DNA from: G963665085 sp963665085
Lineage (GTDB): Bacteria; Bacteroidota; Bacteroidia; Bacteroidales; JAAAOM01
DNA length: 64,000 nucleotides
NCBI GenBank assembly: GCA_963665085.2
Contig: CAXXXS010000002.1
Location: 868,001-932,000, forward strand
Direction of reading: 5' to 3'
The notes beneath the pieces are model-generated. The model did not search any database and was not told the origin of the DNA. It saw only the letters and a list, made by a program, of their open reading frames with translations. Positions 36,898 to 46,900 of this stretch are shown here, piece after piece (within the stretch, counting starts at the first letter, position 1; the number at the start of each line of letters is the position of its first letter). The translations under genes and the position numbers were made by a program.

Positions 36898-38994
36898 ATG
36901 AAATATATTTTTACTATTATATTTTTGGGATTAGTAACTATATACTCTTTTGCACAAGAATACACACTTCAGGATGAAGATGTGACTGTAGTTAATGGAG
37001 TTATAACTAATTGCACCTATGATTTTGCAATTAAAAACATTAAAATACCCGAGACATTAGACAGTCAAACAATTATAGGAATTAATGACAGTGGTTATGA
37101 AAATGGGATCTTTTATAACAAAGGGCTTGAGAGGGTAATCTTACCAAACACATTGGAAAATATTGGAGATTATGCTTTTACAAATAATTATTTTCTGGAT
37201 AGCGTTTATTTCCCCTCAAATCTTAAGAGGATAGGAAGGTCGGCATTTGAGCATTCCGCTTTAAAAACTATCGTTTTCCCAAATTCAGTAGAGCAAATAG
37301 AAGCAAATGCATTCGCCCATAGTTTTTATCTCTCAGAAATTTCTTTTCCTGTTAACCCTTTGTTTACTGTACTTGATGGCGGGGTGTTTTATGATTGTGA
37401 TTTAAGCAATGTTGTAATACCCAACACGATTAACATTATAGAATATGGGGCGTTTTATGGAAATGACCAACTTGATAGTATAATGTTACCATCCCCAGAT
37501 ATCTCTGGCCAACAAGGATGGATAGATAATAGTGGTAATATATTCGCATCGGGAAGTTATGTTGATAACTTAAATACTTCTTATTATTTAGTTACTCCCT
37601 ATACATTAAAAGATGAAGATGTTGAGGTTGATGAAAACGGGCATATACAAACATGCTATCTCGATGACTTATTTCTAAAAGGCAAAATTCTAACAATACC
37701 AGAAAACCTTGCAGGAAAAACAATTAAAGGTATCGGGGACTTTGAGGACAACTTAACTACTGCTGTATTTTATTACAAAGAATTAGCAGGTGTAGTTTTA
37801 CCTTCTACATTAAAACATATTGGAAGATTTGCCTTCTATAATAATATTTTAACCTCTTTAACCATACCAGCAAAAGTAGAGTATATTGATGATGGGGCTT
37901 TTAAACAGAACTTAATACAGAAACTAAACTTTGAATCGAATAATGTTTTGTTATCAATAGGACAGCTGGCATTTTCCTTGAACAGGATCGAATCAATCTC
38001 TCTGCCAACCTCATTGACATACCTCGGTAATGGTGCCTTTAATGCAAATGATATTACAAAAATAAATGACAACGAAACGGATGGATTGTTTTATTCAAGG
38101 TTCTCAAACAGTACAATAATAGATAGCTCAACAATTGTTAGTTTTGGAAGCAGGTACGCTAAAAACCTGGATTTTATTCCAAAAAATGTTAAACACCTAA
38201 ATCCTTATTCATTCTCATCTTCTAAAATAGATAGCGTTCGTATTCCATCCGGAATAAAAACAATTGGAAGATATTCTTTTATGGATATATCGACAGATAC
38301 AATTGTTTTCCCGACTTCTTTGGAGTACATTGGTTCAAATGCATTTTCCAAATATACAATGGATTCAATTTTTCTGCCTCAGATCATAAAAGAGGGCTAT
38401 CAATTTGACTATTGGGTGAATGATAAGGATAGTGTTGTTAATTATATTACTGATTTTTCTTCCGATTATAAGGCTATATGTACTGAGAATGGTTTCAAAA
38501 TTTCCGGGAGCTTTAGTGAATTTATTTCCTATGTAACTTTTCATATTACCGGCGATTTTGAAGATTATTTATATTTCTCGTGGCTTAGGGATTATTCTTT
38601 TAGAGTAAATTCAGGTAGAAATTTAATAATAACACCTTATGCCACAGGATATGATTTTTATCCTAAATACTATTCGGTTGATAATATTACCTCTGACATA
38701 GTTGAGTTGGATTTTTCAGTTGCAACCGTGGGTATAAATGAACATAAAACATACAATGAGCTATTATGCCACCCAAATCCGGCAAAAGATTTTGTTATTG
38801 TAAATCATCCAACGGCTAAAATTTTCCATACTATAAATTTGTGTGATGTTTATGGCAGGTCTCAGGTTGTCCCTGTCAAATCAGGAATATCAGAAGTCCG
38901 GTTGGATATTAATCATTTACCACCAGGAATATATTTTGTGTGTTACGAAGATATTGATGGGGAAGTGTATTTTAGTAAATTGTTAAAGGAATAA
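36898..38994 (+). CDS. BspA-like leucine-rich-repeat surface protein with T9SS sorting domain
   Basis: This protein has about 698 residues from the ATG at 36898, where the signal peptide (KYIFTIIFLG, ending FAQE) begins; the frame is open upstream from a TTG at 36838, but that part is not signal-like. It contains BspA-type LRR_5 repeats in two blocks (about 55-210 and 240-490). Landmarks are IGDYAFTNN, VYFPSNLKRIGRSAFEHS, VVLPSTLKHIGRFAFYNN and SLPTSLTYLGNGAFNAN. The C-terminus is a T9SS sorting domain (LLCHPNPAKDF to FSKLLKE). BspA-like LRR proteins of Bacteroidota bind host or environmental proteins or polysaccharide. It belongs to the same surface-protein array but shares no domain with its neighbours except the sorting signal. 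Confidence 0.87.
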   Translation: MKYIFTIIFLGLVTIYSFAQEYTLQDEDVTVVNGVITNCTYDFAIKNIKIPETLDSQTIIGINDSGYENGIFYNKGLERVILPNTLENIGDYAFTNNYFLDSVYFPSNLKRIGRSAFEHSALKTIVFPNSVEQIEANAFAHSFYLSEISFPVNPLFTVLDGGVFYDCDLSNVVIPNTINIIEYGAFYGNDQLDSIMLPSPDISGQQGWIDNSGNIFASGSYVDNLNTSYYLVTPYTLKDEDVEVDENGHIQTCYLDDLFLKGKILTIPENLAGKTIKGIGDFEDNLTTAVFYYKELAGVVLPSTLKHIGRFAFYNNILTSLTIPAKVEYIDDGAFKQNLIQKLNFESNNVLLSIGQLAFSLNRIESISLPTSLTYLGNGAFNANDITKINDNETDGLFYSRFSNSTIIDSSTIVSFGSRYAKNLDFIPKNVKHLNPYSFSSSKIDSVRIPSGIKTIGRYSFMDISTDTIVFPTSLEYIGSNAFSKYTMDSIFLPQIIKEGYQFDYWVNDKDSVVNYITDFSSDYKAICTENGFKISGSFSEFISYVTFHITGDFEDYLYFSWLRDYSFRVNSGRNLIITPYATGYDFYPKYYSVDNITSDIVELDFSVATVGINEHKTYNELLCHPNPAKDFVIVNHPTAKIFHTINLCDVYGRSQVVPVKSGISEVRLDINHLPPGIYFVCYEDIDGEVYFSKLLKE

Positions 38995-39020
38995 CCAGTA
39001 AACTGTCACTATTTTTTTAA

Positions 39021-39082
39021 ATTAGCGGCTTAGTGGGCTGATAAGGCTGCCTTGAAATGCGCAACAATTTTATACCGCTAAT
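39021..39082. repeat. Spaced inverted repeat between the LRR and PAP2 genes
   Basis: ATTAGCGG (39021-39028) is repeated inverted as CCGCTAAT (39075-39082), 46 bases apart. The interior is comparatively GC-rich for this genome and contains GGC/GCC words that could fold. It may be a small palindromic element or a structured leader. Confidence 0.4.
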
Positions 39083-39099
39083 CGTTTAGCAAACACAAA

Positions 39100-39942
39100 A
39101 TGATAAAAAACATGACCCAAAGAACAATTTTGGCACTAACTCTAATTATTACTTTGTTTTTATCACCAACAATATCTTTTAGTCAACAGCCTGACTTTCC
39201 TTATAAATTGAAAAAAACGGATTTCATGCTACTGGGATTGGGATTGTCATCAGAATTATGCGCTATCTATATGGAAAACAATCAGCATTTAATTACTTAT
39301 GACGAATTGATAAACCTGGACCGGGGCGATATTAATGGTTTTGACCGAGGAGCTACCTATAACTGGAGCAAGAATTTAAATGAGAATAGTGATTGGACTA
39401 GAGCTTTTCTAATTGTATCTCCATCAATTCTGATTCTAAACGAAGGAATCCAAAAGGAGTGGAAGAATTTTTTTACACTAGGGACAATGTATGCAGAAGT
39501 AGCATTGGTCACTGTTGGTTTAACCAACCTAACAAAAAGTATAGTAATGAGAGAACGCCCCTATTTTTATAATACAAATATAAACCTTACAGAAAAACAG
39601 GAGATGATAAATGATAATGATGTATCTGACTCATTTTTTTCCGGCCATACCTCGTCAGCATTTGCGTCAGCTGTTTTTCTATCAAAAACCTATACTGATA
39701 TTTACGGAAAAAATACGCTGAGTAAAGTGATTTGGGGAACGAGTCTTACAGTTGCTTCAATTACGGGTTATCTAAGATATAAATCTGGATATCATTACCC
39801 AACAGACATCATTGCTGGGGCATTGGTTGGTAGCGCGATAGGATATTTTGTACCAGTCTTGCACAAACAAAAGTCGAAAACAAAAAATATAAGTCTTAAT
39901 TTGAATAGTAATTATATGTGTTTGACTTATACATTTAAATAA
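39100..39942 (+). CDS. PAP2 superfamily membrane-associated phosphatase
   Basis: This 280-residue exported protein carries the three PAP2 motifs: KSIVMRERP (K-x6-RP), SFFSGHTSSAF (SGH) and LRYKSGYHYPTD (R-x5-H-x3-D). This is the acid phosphatase/vanadium haloperoxidase fold. Family members dephosphorylate lipid phosphates, undecaprenyl pyrophosphate or lipid A. An N-terminal signal segment ends near SFSQQ, and hydrophobic helices in the second half suggest membrane association with the active site outside the cytoplasm. It lies within the surface-protein array; a role in modifying LPS or lipid is possible but not shown. The start could also be the ATG four codons later. Confidence 0.88.
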   Translation: MIKNMTQRTILALTLIITLFLSPTISFSQQPDFPYKLKKTDFMLLGLGLSSELCAIYMENNQHLITYDELINLDRGDINGFDRGATYNWSKNLNENSDWTRAFLIVSPSILILNEGIQKEWKNFFTLGTMYAEVALVTVGLTNLTKSIVMRERPYFYNTNINLTEKQEMINDNDVSDSFFSGHTSSAFASAVFLSKTYTDIYGKNTLSKVIWGTSLTVASITGYLRYKSGYHYPTDIIAGALVGSAIGYFVPVLHKQKSKTKNISLNLNSNYMCLTYTFK

Positions 39943-40084
39943 AGGATTAAGAATTACGATTTTCAATATTTTGTATCCATAATTGGCAAGAAGGACATTT
40001 AAGCCCCTTTCATTAGATTTAATATTATTTATTTTCAAACGATTAATATTAAGAATGTATCTAAAAAAGAACATACTTAAAAAT

Positions 40085-40103
40085 ATACCTGTTTTCTGGG
40101 ATA
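40085..40103 (+). promoter_or_regulatory. Imperfect palindrome upstream of the beta-helix gene (candidate site 3)
   Basis: Read on the minus strand this is TATCCCAGAAAACAGGTAT, which matches site 2 (20240-20259) at all but two positions. It lies 51 bases before the ATG at 40155. It is less symmetric than sites 1 and 2. Confidence 0.45.
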
Positions 40104-40154
40104 ACCCTCTTTAGCATAAAAGAGTTTAAGTAAACAAGAGAAAAAACCAATATT

Positions 40155-41837
40155 ATGAAAACAAATTTACAATTCACTTTTTTTATAAAAAAAACTCATA
40201 TTCTACTCACCATCTCTTTATTTTACTTATCGGGTATTAAAACATTTGCACAAACATTTTATATCGATCCGTCAACAGAAAGCACAATAAATGATGGAAC
40301 AATAGAAAATCCCTTTCTCTCTTGGGATGATATAACGTTACAAGGTCTCTGGCAAGACAGTGCAACTTATCTACAAAAAAGAGGCACTGTTTGTGAAGCA
40401 GAAAAAGTAGTAAATATTACAGCGTCCTATGTAACACTTGGGGCATATGGAACAGGAGAAAAGCCTGTGATTAAATCGTTGGTTGGTGTTAAGGCAAAAG
40501 GCATTCAAATCTCAGGCAGTTGTACAAGCGTTTCCATTAAAAATCTTGAGATTTACTCTACAAATGATATTGTATGTGCCATTATAATTGGAGGTATAGG
40601 TCCTCATATAATTGATAGTTGTATATTGCACGATTGCTCTTGGGGTATAAGGGTATTTAATACAACAGGAAAACTTACTGTTAGCAATTCGGAGATTTAC
40701 GATATTGGAGATGATGGTATATACACGCAAAACACAGAAGATATTGAAATATATGGGTGCAATATCCACGATGTTAATGCTGATTTACCCATAAGGGAAA
40801 CGGCCGGGGGAGACTGTATACAGATTACAGGAGAACAGGGGTATTTGTATATTCATGATAACATACTTGACCATTCGGCTTTTGGTCGTAAATTCTGTTT
40901 AATAATAGGTAGTGGAGATGTAGATAACGATCAACCACACGAAGCTTTAGTAGAAAACAATATAATGATTGGATATAAAGATACAGCAGAAATAACCTCA
41001 GGTCTGTATTTAAAAGAATCTATTTCTCACTTAACTTTTCGGAATAATATTGTTAAAGATGCTGCTACCGGTATATGGCTTGATGCGAGTACAACGGCAC
41101 ATAACAATATCTTTCTTAGGTGCGATGAAGGGATAAATCTTACCTCTGGCGATACTGCATTTATTGCTAACAATACTTTTGTGGATAACGAAAAAGGGAT
41201 TAAAACAAATTATAGTTCTGTTGCTGATGTTTATAATAATATATTTTACAAAGGCGATAACACGTTGTATCATTTCTATTTATTTGGCAATATAACTCTG
41301 GATTACAACTGTTTTAATATGGATGGCACAGGGTTATATTCTGGTTATAATTCACTAACAGAGTGGCAAACTAATAAAGGAAAGGATCTAAATTCGTTTG
41401 TAGGAGATCCTAAATTTGTTGATTTTACAAACGAAGATTTTCATATAACTGAATCTTCTCCCTGCATTGATGTTGCTATGCTGATTGATGGCATCACCGA
41501 GGATATGGATGGGACACCAATACCGACAGGCAATGGCCCTGATATTGGGGCTGATGAATTTTCATCAACTAATTATTCTGCAACTTCCTTAGCAAGTGAA
41601 TCAATAAATACAATAAATCTTTATCCAAACCCAACAACAGGTATTGTTAATATCTCTTTACACCTTGGCGTTAACACCGCAAATTTATCTATCTATAATC
41701 TAGCAGGTGAAGTGGTTTACAATAACTCCAATTTTTGTGGTGAACCTGTTGATTTATCAGGGCTACAAACTGGAGTTTACTTTGTTAAACTAAATTCAGG
41801 GAATACAAACTCTATAGCGAAATTGATTAAAAAATAA
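40155..41837 (+). CDS. T9SS-secreted right-handed beta-helix protein
   Basis: This 560-residue protein has an N-terminal signal peptide (ending TFAQT) and a parallel beta-helix of NosD/PbH1 type (about 60-440). Turns typical of the fold recur (SVSIKNLEIYST, ITGEQGYLYIHDNIL, ATGIWLDAST, SSVADVYNNIFYKG). The beta-helix ends with the DFHITESSPCIDVA segment common in such proteins and DMDGTPIPTGNGPDIGADEF. A T9SS sorting domain (about 478-560, LYPNPTTGIV to AKLIKK) closes it. The fold is shared by polysaccharide lyases and by non-enzymatic surface proteins, and I see no clear catalytic triad, so I do not assign an enzyme activity. A candidate regulatory palindrome lies upstream and a strong terminator downstream. 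Confidence 0.85.
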   Translation: MKTNLQFTFFIKKTHILLTISLFYLSGIKTFAQTFYIDPSTESTINDGTIENPFLSWDDITLQGLWQDSATYLQKRGTVCEAEKVVNITASYVTLGAYGTGEKPVIKSLVGVKAKGIQISGSCTSVSIKNLEIYSTNDIVCAIIIGGIGPHIIDSCILHDCSWGIRVFNTTGKLTVSNSEIYDIGDDGIYTQNTEDIEIYGCNIHDVNADLPIRETAGGDCIQITGEQGYLYIHDNILDHSAFGRKFCLIIGSGDVDNDQPHEALVENNIMIGYKDTAEITSGLYLKESISHLTFRNNIVKDAATGIWLDASTTAHNNIFLRCDEGINLTSGDTAFIANNTFVDNEKGIKTNYSSVADVYNNIFYKGDNTLYHFYLFGNITLDYNCFNMDGTGLYSGYNSLTEWQTNKGKDLNSFVGDPKFVDFTNEDFHITESSPCIDVAMLIDGITEDMDGTPIPTGNGPDIGADEFSSTNYSATSLASESINTINLYPNPTTGIVNISLHLGVNTANLSIYNLAGEVVYNNSNFCGEPVDLSGLQTGVYFVKLNSGNTNSIAKLIKK

Positions 41838-41843
41838 TATGGT

Positions 41844-41894
41844 AGTTATCCTTGGTTAAATCCTTTTGGGGTTGGAGCAAGGATAACTTTTTTA
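41844..41894 (+). terminator. Intrinsic terminator after the beta-helix gene
   Basis: AGTTATCCTTG (41844-41854) pairs perfectly with CAAGGATAACT (41878-41888), followed by TTTTTTAT. Confidence 0.85.
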
Positions 41895-42024
41895 TAAATG
41901 ACAAGTATAATACCTATAAAAATTCACAGCTCATAAAATGTTACTTAAGATTGAGCATATATAATATAATTATGCATCGTACAAAAAGACTTACTATTTT
42001 GAAATCAAACAATAAAAGTATATT

Positions 42025-42417
42025 ATGAAATCAAAAATCACATGGTTACGGATAAGTTATTGGACAGCTGCAATTGCTGATTTTGGAATTGCTATTTCAG
42101 TTCTAATCCCAGAAAAAGTTGGATTAACAGAATTTGTTTATCCTATGGGATTGATGTCGGTTGTGGCATTATCTTGGGGAATTTTATTACTAATAGCTGA
42201 CAGAAAACCTATTGAACGAAGTTGGATTCTTATTCCAACAATAATTGTAGTTGCACTATTAAATGGTGTTAGAATTTATGCAACTTCAAATGGAATGATT
42301 GAGTTTAACATTGTATATCTCATATTCGGAATCGTCATCCTGCTACTATTAATATATAGTTATATAAACACTAAAAGTTTGGTAGAAGAGAATAAAATGA
42401 ACGAAAGCACGGACTAA
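42025..42417 (+). CDS. Small four-helix membrane protein of unknown function
   Basis: This 130-residue protein has four predicted membrane helices (about 10-27, 37-57, 68-87 and 93-113) and a short charged C-terminal tail. I do not recognise a named family. The ATG follows an A-rich segment. It lies 23 bases before a PKD lipoprotein gene on the same strand and may be co-transcribed with it. It has no T9SS signal, so it belongs to the inner membrane rather than to the surface array. Confidence 0.7.
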   Translation: MKSKITWLRISYWTAAIADFGIAISVLIPEKVGLTEFVYPMGLMSVVALSWGILLLIADRKPIERSWILIPTIIVVALLNGVRIYATSNGMIEFNIVYLIFGIVILLLLIYSYINTKSLVEENKMNESTD

Positions 42418-42440
42418 TCATATTCTTAATTATTAAAAGC

Positions 42441-43808
42441 ATGAAATATTTTTTCAAAACTAAAAACTTCTCAATATTTTTTTCAACGTTAGTTATGGCA
42501 ATAATGCTTATTGGTTGTGGTAATAACGGAGATGATGAGTTACTAATCGAACCAGAAGCATGTTTTTCTTTTACGGAACAAACCTACACATTAAATGATT
42601 CTATACTTTTTTTTAATTGCTCAGAATTCTCTTCTGAATATCATTGGATATTTGATGATGAGTCTACCAGCGATTCTGCAAACCCTACATATTTATTTGA
42701 GACTCCGGGAGAAAAAAATGTTAAACTTATTTGCAGTAGCGTAAATGGTGAGGTTGATAGTATATCCAAGCTAATTACTGTGATGAATGAAAAATATTTT
42801 AACATAGACGAGGAAGATAATATAAGGGTATACCCGGTTGCCATGAAGGTAATGGAAAATGGTATTTATGTTGTCTCTGGAAAGTATAATATAGACGGGG
42901 CATATTCAGTAAACGGGACATTGGAAAAATATGATTTCCAGTTCAAAAAACAATGGGAGAAATCCCTGGGCTTACCATTTGGCAATCCTCCTAAAGGAGA
43001 CATGTTTGTTACATCCGATGAACAAATAGTTCTTTTATTAAGAGTCCCCTCAAATCCTAAGTACCAATTTATTTACCTGATGGATACTGTTGGCAATACG
43101 ATAAATAAACAAGAGCTATATCATTATTACATCAATGGGATGGTTGAGTACAATGATGAACTTATTTTTTGCGGGCATTATTTATCTGGAAGTTCGCAGC
43201 CTTATATTCTAAAAACCGATAAGAATCTAAATACAATAAGTAATACTTATTACAGCAAATTTGGATATTATGCAAGTTTTCTTGATATAACAAATAACGG
43301 AAACCTTGTTGTTTTGGGACAGGTACGTGATTCAGATGAGAAGACAGGTTCTGGTAATTATTTTTTATATTCTTTTAACAGCAGTTTAGATAGTATTTCA
43401 TTTTCCGATATTCCTATCGAATATAATTTTTCTTCAGATAACAATGCCAAACTTAGGAGTATAGATAACGACTTATATTTCTATGATTATTCTACTATCT
43501 ATAATTATGACACAAGTAGCAAAACACTAAACTCAAAACAAATAGGAACAGGATATCTCAGGGCTTTTGATTTATTTGAAAACCGTTTTGTTTTATTTAA
43601 TAGCGAAAAAACATTTACTTATGATTTGGACTTTAATCTGATAAAAGAAAGAGGCAACCTAAGTTATAGGGAGCATAGAGATTATTTTATAGATATTGAA
43701 AAATTCTCCGAAGAGGAATATTTATTATTAGGTTCTTATAACAAGTCAACAAATACGTCCTTAGGATATGCAGAACACTTAAGGTTTTTTATTTATGGAA
43801 AAGAATAA
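42441..43808 (+). CDS. PKD-domain lipoprotein with possible propeller-like C-terminal region
   Basis: This 455-residue lipoprotein has a signal peptide ending at Cys26 in a good lipobox (MLIGC), so it is lipid-anchored. A PKD-type Ig-like domain (about 36-115) shows the CFSF start and YHWIFDDESTSDSANPTYLFETPGEKNVKL-type pattern. The remaining 330 residues contain repeated strands such as NGIYVVSGKYN, NDELIFCGHYL, NGNLVVLGQVRD and EEYLLLGSYN, which look like beta-propeller blades. I do not recognise a specific family for that part. PKD domains usually mediate protein or carbohydrate binding. It stands between the surface-protein array and the giant FN3-like protein, without a T9SS domain. Confidence 0.78.
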   Translation: MKYFFKTKNFSIFFSTLVMAIMLIGCGNNGDDELLIEPEACFSFTEQTYTLNDSILFFNCSEFSSEYHWIFDDESTSDSANPTYLFETPGEKNVKLICSSVNGEVDSISKLITVMNEKYFNIDEEDNIRVYPVAMKVMENGIYVVSGKYNIDGAYSVNGTLEKYDFQFKKQWEKSLGLPFGNPPKGDMFVTSDEQIVLLLRVPSNPKYQFIYLMDTVGNTINKQELYHYYINGMVEYNDELIFCGHYLSGSSQPYILKTDKNLNTISNTYYSKFGYYASFLDITNNGNLVVLGQVRDSDEKTGSGNYFLYSFNSSLDSISFSDIPIEYNFSSDNNAKLRSIDNDLYFYDYSTIYNYDTSSKTLNSKQIGTGYLRAFDLFENRFVLFNSEKTFTYDLDFNLIKERGNLSYREHRDYFIDIEKFSEEEYLLLGSYNKSTNTSLGYAEHLRFFIYGKE

Positions 43809-43982
43809 TGGGTTAAATTGAAATGCTTAGAAACATTATTTAACGGTATTCGTATTAAGGTTGTATAGCTAGGCATGTCTTAATTAATTATTTGAGTAAG
43901 CATTAATTTAATGATTATAAAAAAACATTAACAAGAATAAAATAATAGCCATTTAAGTAACTCACATACCAGATTAAAAAAC

Positions 43983-46900
43983 ATGAAAAAATATATACTC
44001 CCTCTACTATCATTTCTTTTCATTTTCATTAACAACAGTTCATTTAGTAATACAGCACCGGTAAAACCAACTCTTTATTACCCTATGAATCAAGACACCA
44101 ATTATGTGCTTGAATATATGTATTTTGCCTGGTTTGAAACCACAGACTCGGATGCTACCGATACTATTTCGTATGACATATATTTGGGAACAGATAGTTC
44201 TTCTTTAAATCTCTATATTGAAAATATAAATGATAATTTAACTACTGACAATTTTGATATATATTACCAGTCTGGTTATGTAATTGTCTTTTTATCCGGA
44301 TATTTAAAACGCAATACGACCTACTACTGGAAAGTAGTGGCAAAAGACGGCAAAGGCGGAGTATCAGAAAGTGATCGTTGGTGGTTTAAGATTGGGGATA
44401 TTAATTATTATGCGCCGGAAGAACCGGTATCTCCCATTCCTATTAACAACCGTGTTGATGTTGATAAAAAGCCTGTACTTTCGTGGCATAAATGCTTAGA
44501 TGCAGACGGAGACACAGTCTCCTATAAAATATACCTTGACACTAAATCTTCACCCAATAATCTGATTGTTTCTGAATTAACCGATACTACATATCGAATT
44601 TCCTCAGAACTATCAGGAAACACTAAATATTACTGGAAAGTTATTGCAGACGATGGAGATGGAAAGGAAACATCGGGGGAGATTTGGAACTTTACCACAT
44701 GCAATACCCCTCCTCCTTCACCGCAGCTAACGTTTCCGGCTAACGGGGCAACAGATATTGCCTATAATTTACAATTAAGCTGGCAGTCTTCCATTGATAG
44801 TGACGGCGACGCTGTAACATACGAATTTTGGTATGGGAATACAATCATCCCCGATAAAAAAATTGTTGTCAGCGATCAATATGTTTCTTTGTCTCTACAA
44901 GCAGATACCACATACTACTGGAAAGTTATTGCCATTGATGCAAAAGGAGGCCAGTCATCAAGTGCAATATGGCATTTCAAGACTACGGGAACAACAGGAA
45001 ACACATCCCCGGGTACGCCACAAATAATTTACCCTGTTGATAATGCTACAGAAATACCTCTTGAAGTTTCTCTACAATGGGCTGCTCCGCTAGATACAGA
45101 AAACGATGCATTAGAATACAGTTTGTGTTTTGGGGCTAATCCCGATAGCCTTTTGCAGACGGCAAATGCTTTAACTGACACTAGCTATGTTGTTATTCTG
45201 GATCCAGGGGTTACGTATTACTGGCAAATTGTTGCCTGCGATGGAAAAGGCGGGACATCGCAAAGCCCGGTACAGAGTTTTACAGCAACATCCGAAGATG
45301 TTACCTTTAGTAACCTAAGGGTTTATTTAAGAAATGTAGGAACACAGACATACCTCTATCAGCAGACTACCCTTTCTCCTAATTTTGATTATACAACCCA
45401 AGATTACTCGGTAGAAGGAAATTCTTTAATTAAAGGGGCTATAGCACTTGTTTTGAATTATGATACCACAAACACAAGTATAAATATGGATTTGCCCCAG
45501 GGATTTACTTCCAGTGATACCATAATTTACGATGCCGGTCTTCCAAGCGATGCAACCCGGATCATAAAGGTTGAAGGTGATTTTTCTTCAGAGCCAGGGA
45601 TATCATTCAGGGTTATTAAAGGAAATGCTATCCGGTTATATAACCTGAACATCGAGATCGATCAAGCCCCAACAAATATTAAGCTCCTAGTCCCTGCTAA
45701 GGGAGAAGAAAATGTTGATATTCACCCGACATTTTCTTGGGATGGTGGCGACGATCCCGAAGGGGGAAGTGTTTTTTACCGGATATATACAGGAACAAGT
45801 TCCGATAATTTGTCTGTCTTTACGTATGCGTTTAATACCAAGACCTTTCATAGCGAAATAATGAAGTTAAAACGCTCGCAAAGATATTATTGGCAGATTT
45901 GCGCTACAGACGAAGACGGACAAAGTACATACAGCAATATAAGTTGGTTTGTAATAGGCATTGGTGATAAAGACACTGCATTAACACAACTTTATCCCCG
46001 CGAAATCTCTACGTATGTTGAGCCGGAAACAGAGTTGGTATGGGAATTAAATGCCGATATTCCTGTAACATACGATTTGTATTTTGGAACAACAAACCCA
46101 CCCGTTCTCATGGCCAGCAACCTGACGGATACAAAGTATGCCCTCACAGAATTATCTCCTGCCACACAATATTACTGGAATGTTGTTGCAACAGATGCTA
46201 CTGGTAACACATGGTCGGGCACTGTCAGGGAATTTATAACAAAACCACAGGATGGAAATGAAACAGGAACATTTACAGATATACGTGACGGACAAATTTA
46301 CCAATGGGTAGAAATAGAAGGCGTCAAATGGATGGCGCATAACCTCGCCTACAACCCTGTTGAAGAAGACGGATATTATAACTACCAGTATTGGTATGAT
46401 ACATGGGACAGTGACAAAAAAAATTATTCCATGTACAATCATGATGAAAACAATATCAGTAAATACGGCTATCTCTACGATTGGAGAGCTGCATTGAACT
46501 ATGAAGAAATTACAGATACGAGCGAATACATCCAGGGATTATGTCCTTGCGGTTGGCGTATGGCTACTCATTCTGATTGGGTTACCTCGTTTTATCCATT
46601 GGTCAATGAGAATACTTTGCACTATTCAAGCTGGGATTTGGAAACCTACAGCAATAGCTGGCTTAATAAGAGTGGGCTTAGTGTCTTACCTTCAAGCTAT
46701 AGAAATGGGTATAATTCCGGTGCTTTTCAGCTTTATAAATCCTCTCAATTCTGGTTGGCCCAAAAGAATTTTGAGACACCCAAGTTAGTTGGATATTTAT
46801 ATAACAATGGTTTGATGAATTCTTATTCCAACACAAAAAATGGGGCAGCATCCATACGTTGTGTTAAAATTAATCCAAACAACCATGTTCCTTTGTTACC

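Noticed and set aside
43822..43904. AATGCTTA / TAAGCATT inverted repeat before the giant FN3-like gene
   Set aside because: Eight-base arms separated by 67 AT-rich bases are expected by chance in such sequence; no further support.
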